Origin: Calonectria ilicicola
Lineage: Eukaryota; Ascomycota; Sordariomycetes; Hypocreales; Nectriaceae
Assembly: GCA_020809705.1 (NCBI GenBank)
Contig: CP085836.1
Coordinates: 620,001 to 684,000 of the forward strand
Direction of reading: 5' to 3'
Length of the DNA: 64,000 nucleotides
In this document: positions 9,223-20,215 of the stretch, piece after piece
Position numbering within the stretch: the stretch's first letter is position 1
How the letters are laid out: each line of letters starts with the position of its first letter
Notes under the pieces: generated by a model
Databases searched by the model: none
What the model saw: only the letters and a program-made list of their open reading frames with translations
Told to the model about the DNA's origin: nothing
Program-made: the position numbers and the translations under genes

Positions 9223-12200
9223 TTACTCTGGAAGTAATAGCTGATGGTGGATGATATTCTTTGTTTGACAATTTTTATTATCTTCTGATAAAAGAACGTA
9301 GATATCTGAACGTTGTCGGACGCGTGAAAGGCTCGTATATAGCTGGCCATGTGCAAATACAGGTTGTCTAAGATCCAGGATGACTTTATTTAAAGTCAGT
9401 CCTTGGCAACTATTGAATGTGGTGGCGTAAGCTAAACGCAGTGGGAATTGTCGTTGCTGTACAGTCCAACTGCTTATCCGAGGTTAGAATTCAAAACATA
9501 TTCGTAGGAGGTAGAATTCAGCTGTATTGTGTACTGTTCTTGTATTGTTTCGCAGGAGTTTAACGTGAATGAGATGTCGACCCATGTGTAAGATTTGAAC
9601 TCTTGCATTTTTGACCAATCCTTCATCAATAGATAAATTTCTCATAATGCTGCAAATGGTGCCGACTTTCAATTGTAATTGGTATGATGGTATGCCAGGT
9701 TCGTGTAGTAGAGTTAGGTAGTCATATTCCAATGCTGAGGGCAGTATTTGATTAGAATCGTCCGATTCTTTGATAGTGTTGCTGCTAAGGAATGTGGCTG
9801 AAAAGAGGAGTAGATTAATTGATAGATATTCCGCATAGAGGGTATAATGTAATGCAAACCTTTTGAGCCAGATATTCGATTTATCATTAATTGATTGAAT
9901 TCATCAACTTGTAAGTTGAAAGGACTAAGAAATGAGCACATCATAGATCTGGTGGGGTTGGATATGACATCAAATGGAAATAAAATATTAGCCGCATCTT
10001 GAAGTGAAGATATCTTCTCCAAGTGTAATAGAGAGACATCTGAGTTGTATGGTGGTATACCGTCCCCAACTTTATCAAGCCAATCTGAGTAGACAGGATC
10101 AGTCGAGGTCCTGATTGGAGTTGAAAGTCGTAGAATCCGGAAATGTGACCATAGCGAGGATGATCGGATTGAGCTATCAAAGACTGCAGCAGCAGCAGTT
10201 GTATATGGGGTAACTGGCGCAACTTGGCGGAAATCCCCAATTCCGACAAAGGTTTTATGTCCAAATGGATGATCATTCTCCATTATATTCCGTAAAAGCT
10301 CTTCTGCACACTCAATAGCTGCTTTGTTTGCCATGGGTAATTCTTCCCATATAATAAGGGATGCATGTCTGATAATAGAAGCTCGCCCAGAACTAAGTCG
10401 GATGGAAGATGTTAGATCAGATGAATTTTCTCTCACAGGGATTCCGAACATAGAGTGCGCTGTACGGCCACGTTCGTAAAGAGTTATACTTAATGCTGTT
10501 GAGCCGGTAATGCAAACAATGCCTCCCTCTCCTCGAATGCGATTGCATAATGCATTGACTAAGAAGGTCTTACCTCGTCCAGCCTTTCCGTCAATGAAAA
10601 AGCAGCCGCCGTGAGAAATTGCAGAGTAAATTGTATCAAATACATTTTGCTGTTCTAGATTCAATTTATTATAATCCTCTTGGCTGCTTGAGAAAAGCTC
10701 TTGTTGTTGGTTGGAAAATGCGGATAGTTCTATATTGAGTTCTTCTTCCATCCAAGAAGGTTCTGGAAGTCCGAATTGATTCAATGATGCCCCGTGACCT
10801 CTTAAGATTCGAGATATTGATTGCAGAGTATGCGATGTAGCTTGTTGTTCGTGGTGGTGGAGTAAGAAGTCTGCGGACATTGGAGTGCGGAACTGATTCC
10901 AAAGAGTAATTGCAGGAGAAGGAAAATCTAGAATAACTGAGGCAAATAAGAATCGTAGTTGAGCAGGTTGACAATATGATGCTACAGCCTCCTCCATAGC
11001 GTAAGTAGCTTCGGATGTATTCTGGAAGAGACCCAAGGCAATTGCTGCTTCTTGATATGTTGTATACCGAATGTTATCAATTGTTCGTAATTTTGCAAAA
11101 GTAGTGGCAGCTCGATGTTGGAGTAAAGTACGCAAGTAAAATAGTTCTCCGATGCGTGGAGGTATACTATGGATACGTGTGATTGCTCTGGTATTGCGTC
11201 TTTTTATAAGTATTCGTTGTCGTGGCCCATGTTTCGTTTCTGTATAGCAGATGAATATATGATTGTCTTTTAAAGTGCGATCTAAGGTCCATGTATCATA
11301 GTAGTATTGCGCATAAAACTCCGGGTAAGTTAGGTGGAGTAAGTGCTGTTTTTTGGGTCGTTGAAAGTACCATAGAAGGTCACTCATGAAGGATTGGTTT
11401 GTTGAGCGCTGTAACTGGCCTAGTTGCTCGTTTTCGAGATGTATTGGAAGACATCGTACGGGGGGGTATTTGGAGGTAATATTGAAGGAGAGAAGTCGAT
11501 AAGTAGCTTCTGTTGAAGAAAGATATCGGCCGGAGATATAATCGTGGAATTCATTTGAGATTTCATTATTTGCATCTTCTTGCAACCGAAAGCTGGTATG
11601 GTCTGGCCCTTTAAACAAATACTTGAAGAGGTACATAAAAACATGGACAGAGAGGCATACATCAACGTGAATATGCGAGTTCATATATCGTATTAGGGAG
11701 AGCATATATGGGACTACCCAGATATCTTCTTCATGCCGGCGTCGAAAGTGGATACGACCTTGGGAGTCGATTGTTGTGTGATCTGATATTGGTTGAGGAA
11801 AACCAAATCTACAATGTCCATCTCTATTACAGTATGACCTTGTGTTGTTTAGGTGATTGCGGCTATGGATATTTGTACGTAGTATCATTTCGCGCAGAGA
11901 TGCATCTGCAGTTGAGCGAGGTAATTCTGCAGATATGATTAAATCAAGGGCTTCTATAGTTGGTTCTGGAAACACCTGGAATATAATTGGTAATCGATCT
12001 TATATTTTATGTATAATTATTAATAAATTAATATATTACTCACCTTAAGAAGCATATGTGCATGTGACAAGCCGCGCTTTTGGAACTCAATAACGCTGAT
12101 TGTATATACAGCTCGCCCAAAGTGGTTTTTCATGAAACTCTTAAGGGATTGGAGTCGCATATGAAATGCCCTACAGATGACTATCGTAGCTTCTGTAAAG

Positions 12201-14001
12201 TGCTGATTTGGTTGTAGTTGGGATGTGATTTCTGGCCATTGAGGGTTTGTGGTCATAGTTATAAAGAATGTTGGTTTTCCAAATTCTCATGCAAGTGCAA
12301 GAGCGTCAGCTACTTGGCTAGATGCCCAAGCACGAGAGCCTAAAAAGTTCGATGGTAAGGTGTATTGTAGTCTATTGATACCAAAATCAATATTATCTAG
12401 ATTAAGACCGGATACTTGAGTTAGGCGGCCTATTTTTAAATATTGCAACTTAGCGTCTTCAATGCGTGAAAACATATCTACCACATATTCTGAGGTAAGT
12501 CGACCAAATTGACGAAATCGGGATTCTTTAAGAATCATACTGCGGTACCATTGAAGTTGGGTGAGATTATAAACGCTATCAGTCTCTGACTGCTCGTTAT
12601 TGTTTACCTGGTGTAACAATCCATCGAGGGTGTGCGGATTAGATATTCCCCAGCCGGGGGTGCCATGTGGAAACAGTAGTGGATATTGAAGAGGCTCATA
12701 GTGTCGTGAAAGAATATCAACAAATTGACTCTGTCCTCCACGAAGAAAAAAGAGAACTCTGCGAGGATTTATCTTACTGAGGTTTTGAATGTTAATGATT
12801 GCAGCAACCTCACCGTCGGCTGGGAAATCTCTTAGTTCAATAGCAATAGGTGTTGTATTAGATTGAACGGCAGTTACTGCATGTCGTACAGTTCTGATAT
12901 AGGGGTTATGGTTCTCAAGAAGCTGTCGGACCTTTTCTACAGCTTCCAGTGGCACATTCCTTGAATTCGCTGCACTTTTCCGTGCAGTCTCATCGAACAG
13001 AAACCAGCGCATGCTGTGTTCGCCCGATGATAAGTTTAAAAGTTTGTGATAAACGCGGCCAGTTACGATAATATCTGCAGGTGGCTGAGGATGAATAAAA
13101 CTTTCAGTGGTTCCGAGGATGGAAAATGAGAAAAGGCTATTGATTCGACGACTTAAGGTGGATATGGGCAAGTCGGTATGATCAAGCCATTGCTGGAAAG
13201 TGGATGGATATGGCGGCAACGTCGGAGCTTTCTTTTTTCCATTTGAGCAACACCAGCCCATTTTCTCAGTTGATAAGAGGGGCACAGAGCAGAATGCACA
13301 GTAGGTAGACCAAGATTGATGAAATGGCTGTACTCTGAAGCGAGAAAGACGTAACCACCATGTAGTTGATGGCAATCTATCTTGAGTAATTGATGATAAA
13401 GTCGTTAAAGATGGGACATCAGTTCCATTCTGTTGAAGGTGGAGATGTGCCTGGCTTGCAAGATCTGGGTATGAAATTAGAAGAAATAATACAATTTGGT
13501 GAGGATATGCTGACTTGGGTTCGTGTTAGTTAATATCGGGTCTTGTAAGGGTGTTGCTTGTATTGTTTGTAAAGGCTGCTCTTCGAGGGTTCGATTTGCC
13601 ATTAAAGTTGATGCACGATCTACTTCCATCGGGGCTTCCGAACGGCAGTCATCACAAAGAGTATGTAGACCACCCACAAATGGCTGTGAACAAAGCGCAC
13701 AAATCGAATATTCATTACCAAAAAGTTGATGCGTCGAACGCCTTGTGCGTTTAATAGCAGCTTCCCGTCGGCACGGATCACATATATCATATAGTTCTGA
13801 ATTCCACGGTCTCTTACAGTTCATGCATATTAAATTTTCTAATGACTGACTGAGCCGAGAGCCGCGACACGGACGGTTTTCACGTTGTAAATTTCCTCTG
13901 GCGGCTTTATCTCGACAGGGTCTGCAACAACGGAACAAACTTAAGTTCCAATGCTTTCCACAACATGTGCATCGAGGGATAAACTAGGAAGCATTCGACA
14001 T
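9223..14001 (-). pseudogene. Helitron Rep/PIF1-like helicase, inactivated by three stops
   Basis: The reconstructed model runs from ATG at 14,001 to TAA at 9225-9223 with introns 13,514-13,465 (50 bp, weak GTCAGC donor), 12,043-11,976 (68 bp) and 9859-9798 (62 bp), about 1532 codons. Domains in order: N-terminal CxxC zinc modules; a Helitron-like N region with GKPTFFITMT; the Rep domain with HAH in RGLSHAHMLLK and the two-tyrosine motif YLFKYLFKG; and a PIF1-type helicase with Walker A GKAGRGKT, Walker B-like LIIWEE, GIGDFRQVAPV, SGSKATFLSSNT and a final AYATTFNSCQGLTLNK. Three in-frame stops interrupt it: TAG 13,986-13,984, TGA 12,289-12,287 and TAA 9486-9484. Each is one C-to-T change from a plausible CAG, CGA or CAA. 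No other frame damage was seen. Walker A has an unusual Lys-Ala-Gly-Arg core. Confidence 0.85.
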
Positions 14002-14260
14002 TTTGACGCAATTGGAGGTTGGATTTACACATCATACTTCCAAATCGAAATTAATTACCCCAGCTCTAGCTAAAGCGGTCAAGAAACTGTAATCATGATG
14101 TTTTACTATCGTCATAATCCCGTGATTAGCATAATCTATCTCTTCCTCGCCATTGCTCAGGAAAAAGAAACGAAAGGTCAATAAGAAGGCAATTATGCTA
14201 GCAGGCCCTAACAGACCTTGAGCGACACAGCGCCACAGCGCCACACAGCCACACACTGAT

Positions 14261-14274
14261 AAGGTCACGGGACC
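14261..14274. repeat. 14-bp word shared with the orphan-gene leader
   Basis: The word aaggtcacgggacc occurs here, upstream of the Helitron helicase, and again at 21,154-21,167 in the leader of the retroposed orphan gene. It may be a shared regulatory site or chance. Confidence 0.3.
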
Positions 14275-14316
14275 AAATCCGATATCAGTTTAAAGAGATT
14301 CTGACGAGAGATTAAC

Positions 14317-14329
14317 CGCGCTTCGCGCG
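14317..14329. repeat. Right subterminal hairpin of the Helitron
   Basis: Perfect 5-bp stem CGCGC/GCGCG with a TTC loop, upstream of the helicase gene and so near the element's 5' end. It matches the left hairpin in sequence and orientation. Confidence 0.7.
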
Positions 14330-14335
14330 TTGCGA

Positions 14336-15193
14336 TGTGGTATTTGCAAGTCTAAAGGTAAGTTGAAAGGTAAGTCTTATTGAAGCACTACATATGTAGC
14401 TATGTTGGGGACTCATCCCAAGGTTCAGTTCTGTTAGTAATAAAAGCAGGGTACGGTTACGGGGTAGTGAGGATGCTAAGTTGCAGCCGATAGGATTCCA
14501 TTTTGTTAGTGCTTTCTTTTTTGGGTCGGCGCCCTACTGACTCATGTACGTCAGGGTCTTCTTCCGCTTGTGTTTTTCCCTCTGTTGGTGGCGGGGATGT
14601 TGGGGGCGTATTCTTCCTCTTTTGCGGAGTGGGCGATGAGGCCGGATTTAAGATCAAATCCAGGATATCGTTCTCTTTACAAGTCTGACGTCGCCCTTTG
14701 TATGTATAGAAGAGAGGAGGGGAAAAAAGAAAAGAAAGAAGCTAAGACTTTCCCACGCAGCAGCAATGAATATTATGCACATCAAAGGGGACTCGAGTGA
14801 GACAGTTAAAATGTCGCCATTGGTGTGCGCGTGTGGTACGTGTGTGGTGTATGTAGTAGCGCATCGTGGCGAACGCGGTGTGGCGTAGACGTAGGCAGCA
14901 GCAGGGAAGCAAGGATCGCCCGTCCGTGCCCTTCGGAATCATCATCACGTGTGCGGCCAAAACCGAGTAAGATTTTAATACGTCTCTGATAGTCCTAACT
15001 GATCTTGATGGTACTAATGCTCGTTATTGCCACTACGGATAACAGCTACCAATAGACAAAGTGAACCCGGTTAGAACAAATTTATTTTTTCAGTTGAGGG
15101 CAAGTGATGCTTCTGGAGGCAGAGAACGTGTTAACAGTGATATATATATTAAAATATCAACTCTAAACCCCAAACTTGAAATATTAAGCCAAT
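14336..15193. other. Spacer between the Helitron and a membrane-protein gene
   Basis: Ordinary composition with purine-rich runs near 14,715-14,745. A proline- and lysine-rich minus-strand frame at 14,457-14,657 has no flanking exon support. No gene is called. Confidence 0.35.
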
Positions 15194-16115
15194 CTAAGAA
15201 CCAAATAATAATTCTACTACCACAGTAGCAACATGGACAAATCCTAGGCATACTATATATATGGAAATATTATATACACTCCCTTTGTCAAGATTTCCCT
15301 CCATTAACTTTACTAGCTTAGCTCCAAGCGAATACAGAACTAGGATTATTATCATGAAGATGATCAAGAAAGCAAGCCCCAGTATACTAAATACTAACTT
15401 GGTGAGGTTTTGGAAAGGAAACCGTAGCTGCGTGAAAGCACTGGCAATGGAAATGATGGATGAGAGTGATACCAAAACGAGACCAACCATGAGAAATATC
15501 TGCAACGGTGGGATATGTTGTAGTGTAGAATAAAGAGATTGCATGGATGGAAATAGAGAAGCAAAGGTTTCAAATGCGCTTGTCTTTTTCATTGGGGTCT
15601 GTATGCAGTCTGAGCGACCATCGTATACTAGACAACCATATTCGATGCCAATGCTGCATCCATTTGGCATTTCTCCGCCAACAAGAGTTTCCGCAGCATC
15701 AATAGCACTGCTTACCGCATTCTTTATGTCGTTTCCAACCTTCGTTGCCTGTTCAGCTATTAAAGTAGTTTTCTCCACAATTCCAGACCCAACAGTGGTG
15801 ACCCCTGCAGCCTTCGCAAGCACTTCAGTTGCCTGAACTTGTAAACTTTCAACAGGGTTTAGAATATCCCGCCCAAGAATATTCTTACCAAACTGAATAT
15901 ATTGTCAATTTAGGTTTTATCACAAGAAAATATAGAATCATTACCGATATCTTGAAGATTCCCTCCTCCCTTAGAGCATGATCAGAGAGTGTTTTAATAG
16001 AGTAAAAGAGAATCAATGTCATCAAAATTATATGACATGAAGTAAACACGATAGCTTTATGTCGCGTGAATAGTTGCCGTGTGGTTATGTAGATGGTTTC
16101 CAAGGTCAGCTTCAT
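15194..16115 (-). CDS. Predicted four-helix membrane protein, SUR7-like topology
   Basis: Two exons, 16,115-15,945 and 15,892-15,194, are separated by a 52-bp intron (donor GTAATG, acceptor TTCAG) that joins in frame and gives 289 residues. One hydrophobic helix lies near residues 19-42. A hydrophilic region follows, containing three cysteines within about 20 residues (C-x7-C-x8-C), then three more helices to the C-terminus. One early helix, a Cys-bearing loop and three late helices recall the fungal SUR7/PalI membrane family, but its signature residues are not visible, so this is topology only. No stops or frameshifts interrupt it. A possible plus-strand gene starts about 260 bp upstream, so the interval may be a shared promoter. 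Confidence 0.7.
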
Positions 16116-16377
16116 TTCAGATTATGTCTGGGAACTAGAAAGATGTCCCGGGGCGCGGGGCAAATATAAATAGAAACATTGAAGCTAGAAATTGACACTA
16201 GATTGGGCCCAAACTTGCCATTATGCCGAATAGTTATCAATTCTTATACATATCATACATACTGACATGCACATCAATCAACCCAAAGTTCAATTATTAC
16301 CATGAAGCGCCGTGGTACAAGTACAAAAGGCGAGAGAAATTCCTTCATACTGATATTGCATATTTTCAATCACAAAG

Positions 16378-16872
16378 ATGTGCGTATCCATTCCGCTTGA
16401 GATGAACACTGTTGATACACATCTCAGTACGGTTTCTGCCAATACCTCCACTATCGATCTTGGCCATTCAACCACAGCTAAAATTTCTGATTTGTCTGTA
16501 ACTTTTCTGGCCTCCTCGCAATGTGTTTGCCCTCAATTTACCCAAAATTTAGAGATTGAGTCTACATTAGATTCCACTGCGGAAATACATGCCACACAAA
16601 TGGTAGACGCGGTTTCAGAATTGTTTACAACAATTCCGCCCTCAAGCACTGTGCTTTCGCTATGGCAGACGACAACCTATCCGACTAGAAGATTCGGTAA
16701 TATCTCTACTGAGCCAATAAATGGTCAAACACCATGGTTACCCACATCTGCCATTCCAAGCTCTACGATGTCTAGTTCATCGCCAAAGTTGAGCCAGAGT
16801 AATTTCTTTCTGTGGTGTCCTCTACTTCATATTTTTCTTAGATACCTCATTTCTTCAGATCGTAGCGACTAG
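16378..16872 (+). CDS. Possible Ser/Thr-rich hypothetical protein
   Basis: An open frame of 164 codons rich in Ser and Thr (about a third of residues), ending in a hydrophobic stretch (NFFLWCPLLHIFLRYLI) and SSDRSD. It could be the main exon of a surface protein whose leader lies in the short upstream frame at 16,223, which begins with a hydrophobic segment, but no confident intron links them. The second Met at 16,402 is an alternative start. It is divergent from the membrane-protein gene at 15,194-16,115. A chance frame cannot be excluded. Confidence 0.35.
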   Translation: MCVSIPLEMNTVDTHLSTVSANTSTIDLGHSTTAKISDLSVTFLASSQCVCPQFTQNLEIESTLDSTAEIHATQMVDAVSELFTTIPPSSTVLSLWQTTTYPTRRFGNISTEPINGQTPWLPTSAIPSSTMSSSSPKLSQSNFFLWCPLLHIFLRYLISSDRSD

Positions 16873-17207
16873 GAAATATTAGATTCCTTTCTTTAATGGT
16901 TTTGGGCTATTTATGGTTAAGAACTAAAACCTTGATCCATTCTATTTGTTATATTCCTACTTTCTGGTAGATGATTTACTTCGCAATTAGTTATGATATG
17001 CAGCTTGCCAGAAGGATTTGCGGTATATGAGGAGGCCTGGGTCAGTTAGTATCAGATAGCAATTCTAATAAATGAGGCCAGAAGTTCTAATATTATATTG
17101 ACTCACAATAAACAAATCCATCAAACGCTACACTCTGGACCAATAGGAATACGATCAATAGTTTTCCAATCAGTGTGTTGGACCCATATTTACTATCGAT
17201 AAATAGC
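16873..17207. other. Intergenic
   Basis: No coding frame, repeat or RNA gene recognised. Confidence 0.4.
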
Positions 17208-17328
17208 TGTTATGATCGCGCCCTCTTAGTAGCTGTTATCCGCACCTGTAATTGCAAGCATTGCGATTATGGACTTATCTTTTGGCCTAACCAGCCAATC
17301 GACGTAATGAGAAGTGCGAATCCTGACA
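17208..17328 (+). repeat. TGT...ACA short repeat, copy 6
   Basis: A 121-bp unit from TGTTATGATCG to CCTGACA with perfect 5-bp duplication atagc (17,203-17,207 and 17,329-17,333). Confidence 0.8.
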
Positions 17329-17333
17329 ATAGC

Positions 17334-18092
17334 TACGATTCCAGATTTCTGTAAATATGGAAGGGATCCATCTGGGTGTCTTATGGCTGCTGTTGCTGCT
17401 GGCTGTTGGAGGCTACCGTTGAAGGTGACTTCCGGCTTTTGGGTCATAAGGTTCGATCGACCTCATGATTATGACTTAGCCGCGATGTTCAATTGGCCGG
17501 GCCCGGCAGGGCCCGTGGTCGACAGATAGATAAGTCGGGCTCGGGTTATTAGTATAGTGTTTTGGGGCCTACCGCGGCTATGACCATCTTCCTTTTGCCT
17601 CTATCCCGATGCCGATATTCCGGGCATCTGACCTACGCAACAGCTGTCCGTTGATGTGGTTGCGGCCCCTTGTTAGTGTGATATTTACCATTGCAAATTC
17701 CCACACACTTACTTCCTGCCTTGTCAGTTCTTTGCCCCCCGAATGGTCGTAAATTAAAAAGCACACAATTACAGTACCCAGTCTTTGAAGTTTTAGCTAC
17801 TGTTAGTGTAACGGCTGTGTTGTTGATCGCTGTACCATGGGGCAAAATATTGTTCAATAACTGCTATTGCAACACGTAACAGCGCCTGAGAGCCTCTGTA
17901 CCAAGTGATCAATTTGGACAGAGCCGGATACAGTGGATCAGGTCGTAACAGCTAGAAGTAAGCAAAAATAGAATGTATACATGATACCCGTAAAGTTATT
18001 ATTACTATTTCTACCAACAACGGAGCTGCACCAATTATCCGGATCGAAAATAAGCTTTAGTTCGGGTGGATCAAATAGCCATAGTTTATAAT
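17334..18092. other. Unassigned GC-richer spacer
   Basis: Several overlapping frames of 60-75 codons exist on both strands between 17,314 and 17,880, but none has domain or splice support. A GC-rich palindromic patch (ggccgggcccggc) lies near 17,497. No gene is called. Confidence 0.35.
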
Positions 18093-18213
18093 TGTAAGGA
18101 TCCGCACTTCCCATTACGTCGATTAGCCGGTCAGGCCAAAAGATAAGTCAATAACCACAATGCTCGTGATTACCGGTGCGGATAACAGCCACTAAGAGGG
18201 CACGATCATAACA
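18093..18213 (-). repeat. TGT...ACA short repeat, copy 7
   Basis: A 121-bp unit, TGTAAGGATC to GATCATAACA, with perfect 5-bp duplication ataat (18,088-18,092 and 18,214-18,218). Its imperfect terminal inverted repeats (TGTAAGGATC against TGTTATGATC) are clear here. Confidence 0.8.
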
Positions 18214-18408
18214 ATAATATTCTTTGAATAGTTATTTACACTACATTGATAAAGAGTTTAGATTCGAAGGTCAATGTAATGTATAATCCTATGTTTAGGC
18301 TTAAAATTCCAAATACTATTCTATAACTTTTATAGGTAGCCTATATGTAAACACTATGCTAATTTCTGTGCGCATAATGACCTCGTGATTTTATCTCCTT
18401 TAGTACTT

Positions 18409-19082
18409 TCATTTTTTATCGGAATTATGATGACCTTTACTGAAAAGCTTTAAGAAGTAATGAATACTAGATTGGAGAGCTCTTAAATCCTTGTTTGGTT
18501 CGAGACCAGGGATAAGAATTCCGTCATATATGACAAATACGATAATCGATAACATAAGCCATGACGCTATTATTGATCCAGTCACGATTGCTGTAATAGA
18601 CCACTGGCCCTCTCGTATAGTATAAATGTTCAAAATCGTAGATATAAGTCCCATGGCCGAATTATTCAGGACTGGCCTTTTAGATATTATTAGCCCGGTG
18701 CAAGCCATGGCAAGGGCGTAACTCACACTATTACATATCGTTTGACCCAGAAGTAATTTCCTCGATAGCGTCTCCAGAGAAACCCCAACCCTAAAGTTGC
18801 ATTGAAGCAGAATACTGAAGCAAGAAAAACTAGGGGAATGTTCTGTACTGCCTTCATCAAAGACTTTCCAACCATCCCCGTATTATTTAACGTGTCTGAC
18901 TCGCTGATTGATGCGTACGTGGATGGGGATATAAGATAGCCAGCTAAAAGAAGCGAGGAACATGAAGCCGCAGCTGTAGAGTAAATCCAATGGATCTCAT
19001 CCATATCTAGATACATTTGCTGAGCAACAGAAATAGATTTGATAGTATTTTGGGGAGGGTTCTGTTTCTCTCCCTTTGACAT
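18409..19082 (-). CDS. Predicted four-helix membrane protein of 207 residues
   Basis: Two exons, 19,082-18,727 and 18,676-18,409, with a 50-bp intron (donor GTGAGT, branch GCTAATAA, acceptor AAAAG) that joins VKRYVIV to PVLNNSAMG in frame. The N-terminus is hydrophilic. Hydrophobic helices lie near residues 33-51, 80-102, 121-140 and 148-170, with a WRRYRGNYFWVKR loop between the second and third. The tail is hydrophilic and basic. The pattern resembles a widespread uncharacterised fungal membrane family with segments like NxxxGLISTxxNxYT and GxWSxTAIVT. No function is assigned. It runs in the same direction as the membrane-protein gene at 15.2-16.1 kb, about 2.3 kb away, and shows no RIP-type damage. 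Confidence 0.7.
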
Positions 19083-19592
19083 GATTCATACCCAATTCGC
19101 TTAATTGAAATTAAAAAGAAGGAAAACTCCAAATTTAAGAACTATATAGTTTGTCACTAGAGGCCAAAAGCGGGATGGCATGTTGCTCTGTAAAGTAATA
19201 TTGGCTAATGAAAAACGACGCGTTGTTGGTTTGAAATTATCCTATACTGAAACAACCAATATAGTACAAAAGGATAAACGGGAAATATTTCTGGAGTCCA
19301 GAAATAGTAATATAGTCAGGATAAACATACACACATCTGTATTTTTGGATTGTTTTGTTGGAACACTATGCTATGTAGGCCCTAAGTATGCGATGTATAG
19401 AAATCAACACTCAGAATTCCTTCGCCTAATTTTCTGGTCCACCCCATCCAATCTGCTACGCTGTAGAAGACCTCTCACTTTTCAAGGACAGCACTCGGTG
19501 GCAGGCTGTCACAGGTCACACAGGCAGTCATGTGTGAAGTCAGGTGCGTACCACACACATATATCAGTGTAATATTAGCCGACCGTAGTGAG

Positions 19593-19726
19593 TGTAAGGA
19601 TCCGTACTTCCCATTACGTCTCCTAGCCCGTCAGGCCAAAAGATAAGTCAATAATCACAAATGCTCGTGATTACCGGTGCGGATAACAGCCGCTAAGAGA
19701 CCTGTACGGTGAACCAAGCCGCAACA
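19593..19726 (-). repeat. TGT...ACA short repeat, copy 8
   Basis: A 134-bp unit nearly identical to copy 1 (same long right arm ending CCAAGCCGCAACA). The flanks gtgag and gtaaa differ by two G/A changes, so the duplication has probably decayed. Confidence 0.7.
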
Positions 19727-19904
19727 GTAAAAGCCTTTTGCCTTCTTCATCGCACAACACAGTTATTATGCCTACCCCTGGCCTCGTCTTATAACAATAG
19801 GCCGTCGAGCCGGGCACTGAGACATAGCAGGAACTGAGACATGGCTTTTGCCGATACTTAAGTAATTCATCTTCCAATCAAATGTCCTTTTTTTCCTCTT
19901 CAAT

Positions 19905-20035
19905 AGCTAATAAAAATCTTATATTCAAGATTGTATAACCAACCAAAGGTCTAAAACGAAGAGAAACCTGCCTAATGAATTGTTCAAGTCCGTACCACCA
20001 ATCAGAAACTTTGGATCAAGGGGCAGGCAGCATAA
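19905..20035 (+). repeat. Dispersed repeat B, copy 3
   Basis: Matches 560-712 along most of its length with scattered substitutions. A related piece (gtgctcggtgaggaacgaaac) reappears inverted near 20,196-20,216, at the edge of the AT-rich region. Confidence 0.6.
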
Positions 20036-20107
20036 GACAGGTGAAGGCGCACGTCCGCCAGCTTGCAATGCATAGCTACTTGAGTGTGTGGGTTATATTT
20101 CCGTCTT

Positions 20108-20126
20108 GCGGACACTTTGTGTCCGC
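20108..20126. repeat. Perfect 8-bp stem-loop
   Basis: GCGGACAC and GTGTCCGC separated by TTT, about 90 bp before composition collapses to AT-rich. It may be a terminator or an element end; nothing decides which. Confidence 0.4.
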
Positions 20127-20215
20127 CAACCTCCTATAGGAGTAAAAAGACGTGCTAGGCTAGCTGGATAACTATCAAATGCTCTCGGTACGAGAGTGCT
20201 CGGTGAGGAACGAAA

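Larger units (their letters stand above)
7787..14335 (-). mobile_element. Helitron-type element with Rep/helicase and a second gene
   Basis: Both outer edges carry the same GC-rich stem-loop in the same orientation: GCGCGC-TTC-GCGCGC at 7799-7813 and CGCGC-TTC-GCGCG at 14,317-14,329. Each has an attctg/atttttc-type AT stretch and an agag or cgag motif on its left. Between them lie a Rep/helicase gene and a downstream gene, both minus-strand. Paired subterminal hairpins without obvious 5' TC or 3' CTRR ends fit non-canonical Helitrons (Helentron/Helitron2). Exact termini and the insertion site could not be fixed, so the coordinates are approximate. Confidence 0.65.

Noticed and set aside
13465..13514. 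Frameshift in the Helitron helicase N-region
   Set aside because: A 50-bp intron with donor GTCAGC and branch/acceptor TCTAAT...CCCAG restores the frame; the weak donor leaves a true 1-bp frameshift possible, but it is the less economical reading.
14032..14268. Minus-strand 78-codon frame upstream of the helicase gene
   Set aside because: No Rep or zinc motif; it overlaps the probable promoter and low-complexity cacag repeats.
14457..14800. Overlapping 60-76 codon frames on both strands
   Set aside because: Proline/lysine or serine-rich shadow frames without splice or domain support.
17314..17879. Possible small genes around 17.3-17.9 kb
   Set aside because: Frames on both strands overlap, none exceeds 75 codons, and no credible intron joins them.
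19180..19572. Plus-strand 130-codon frame
   Set aside because: Composition is irregular, no homologous motif is visible, and it ends in sequence next to a repeat; not supported as a gene.
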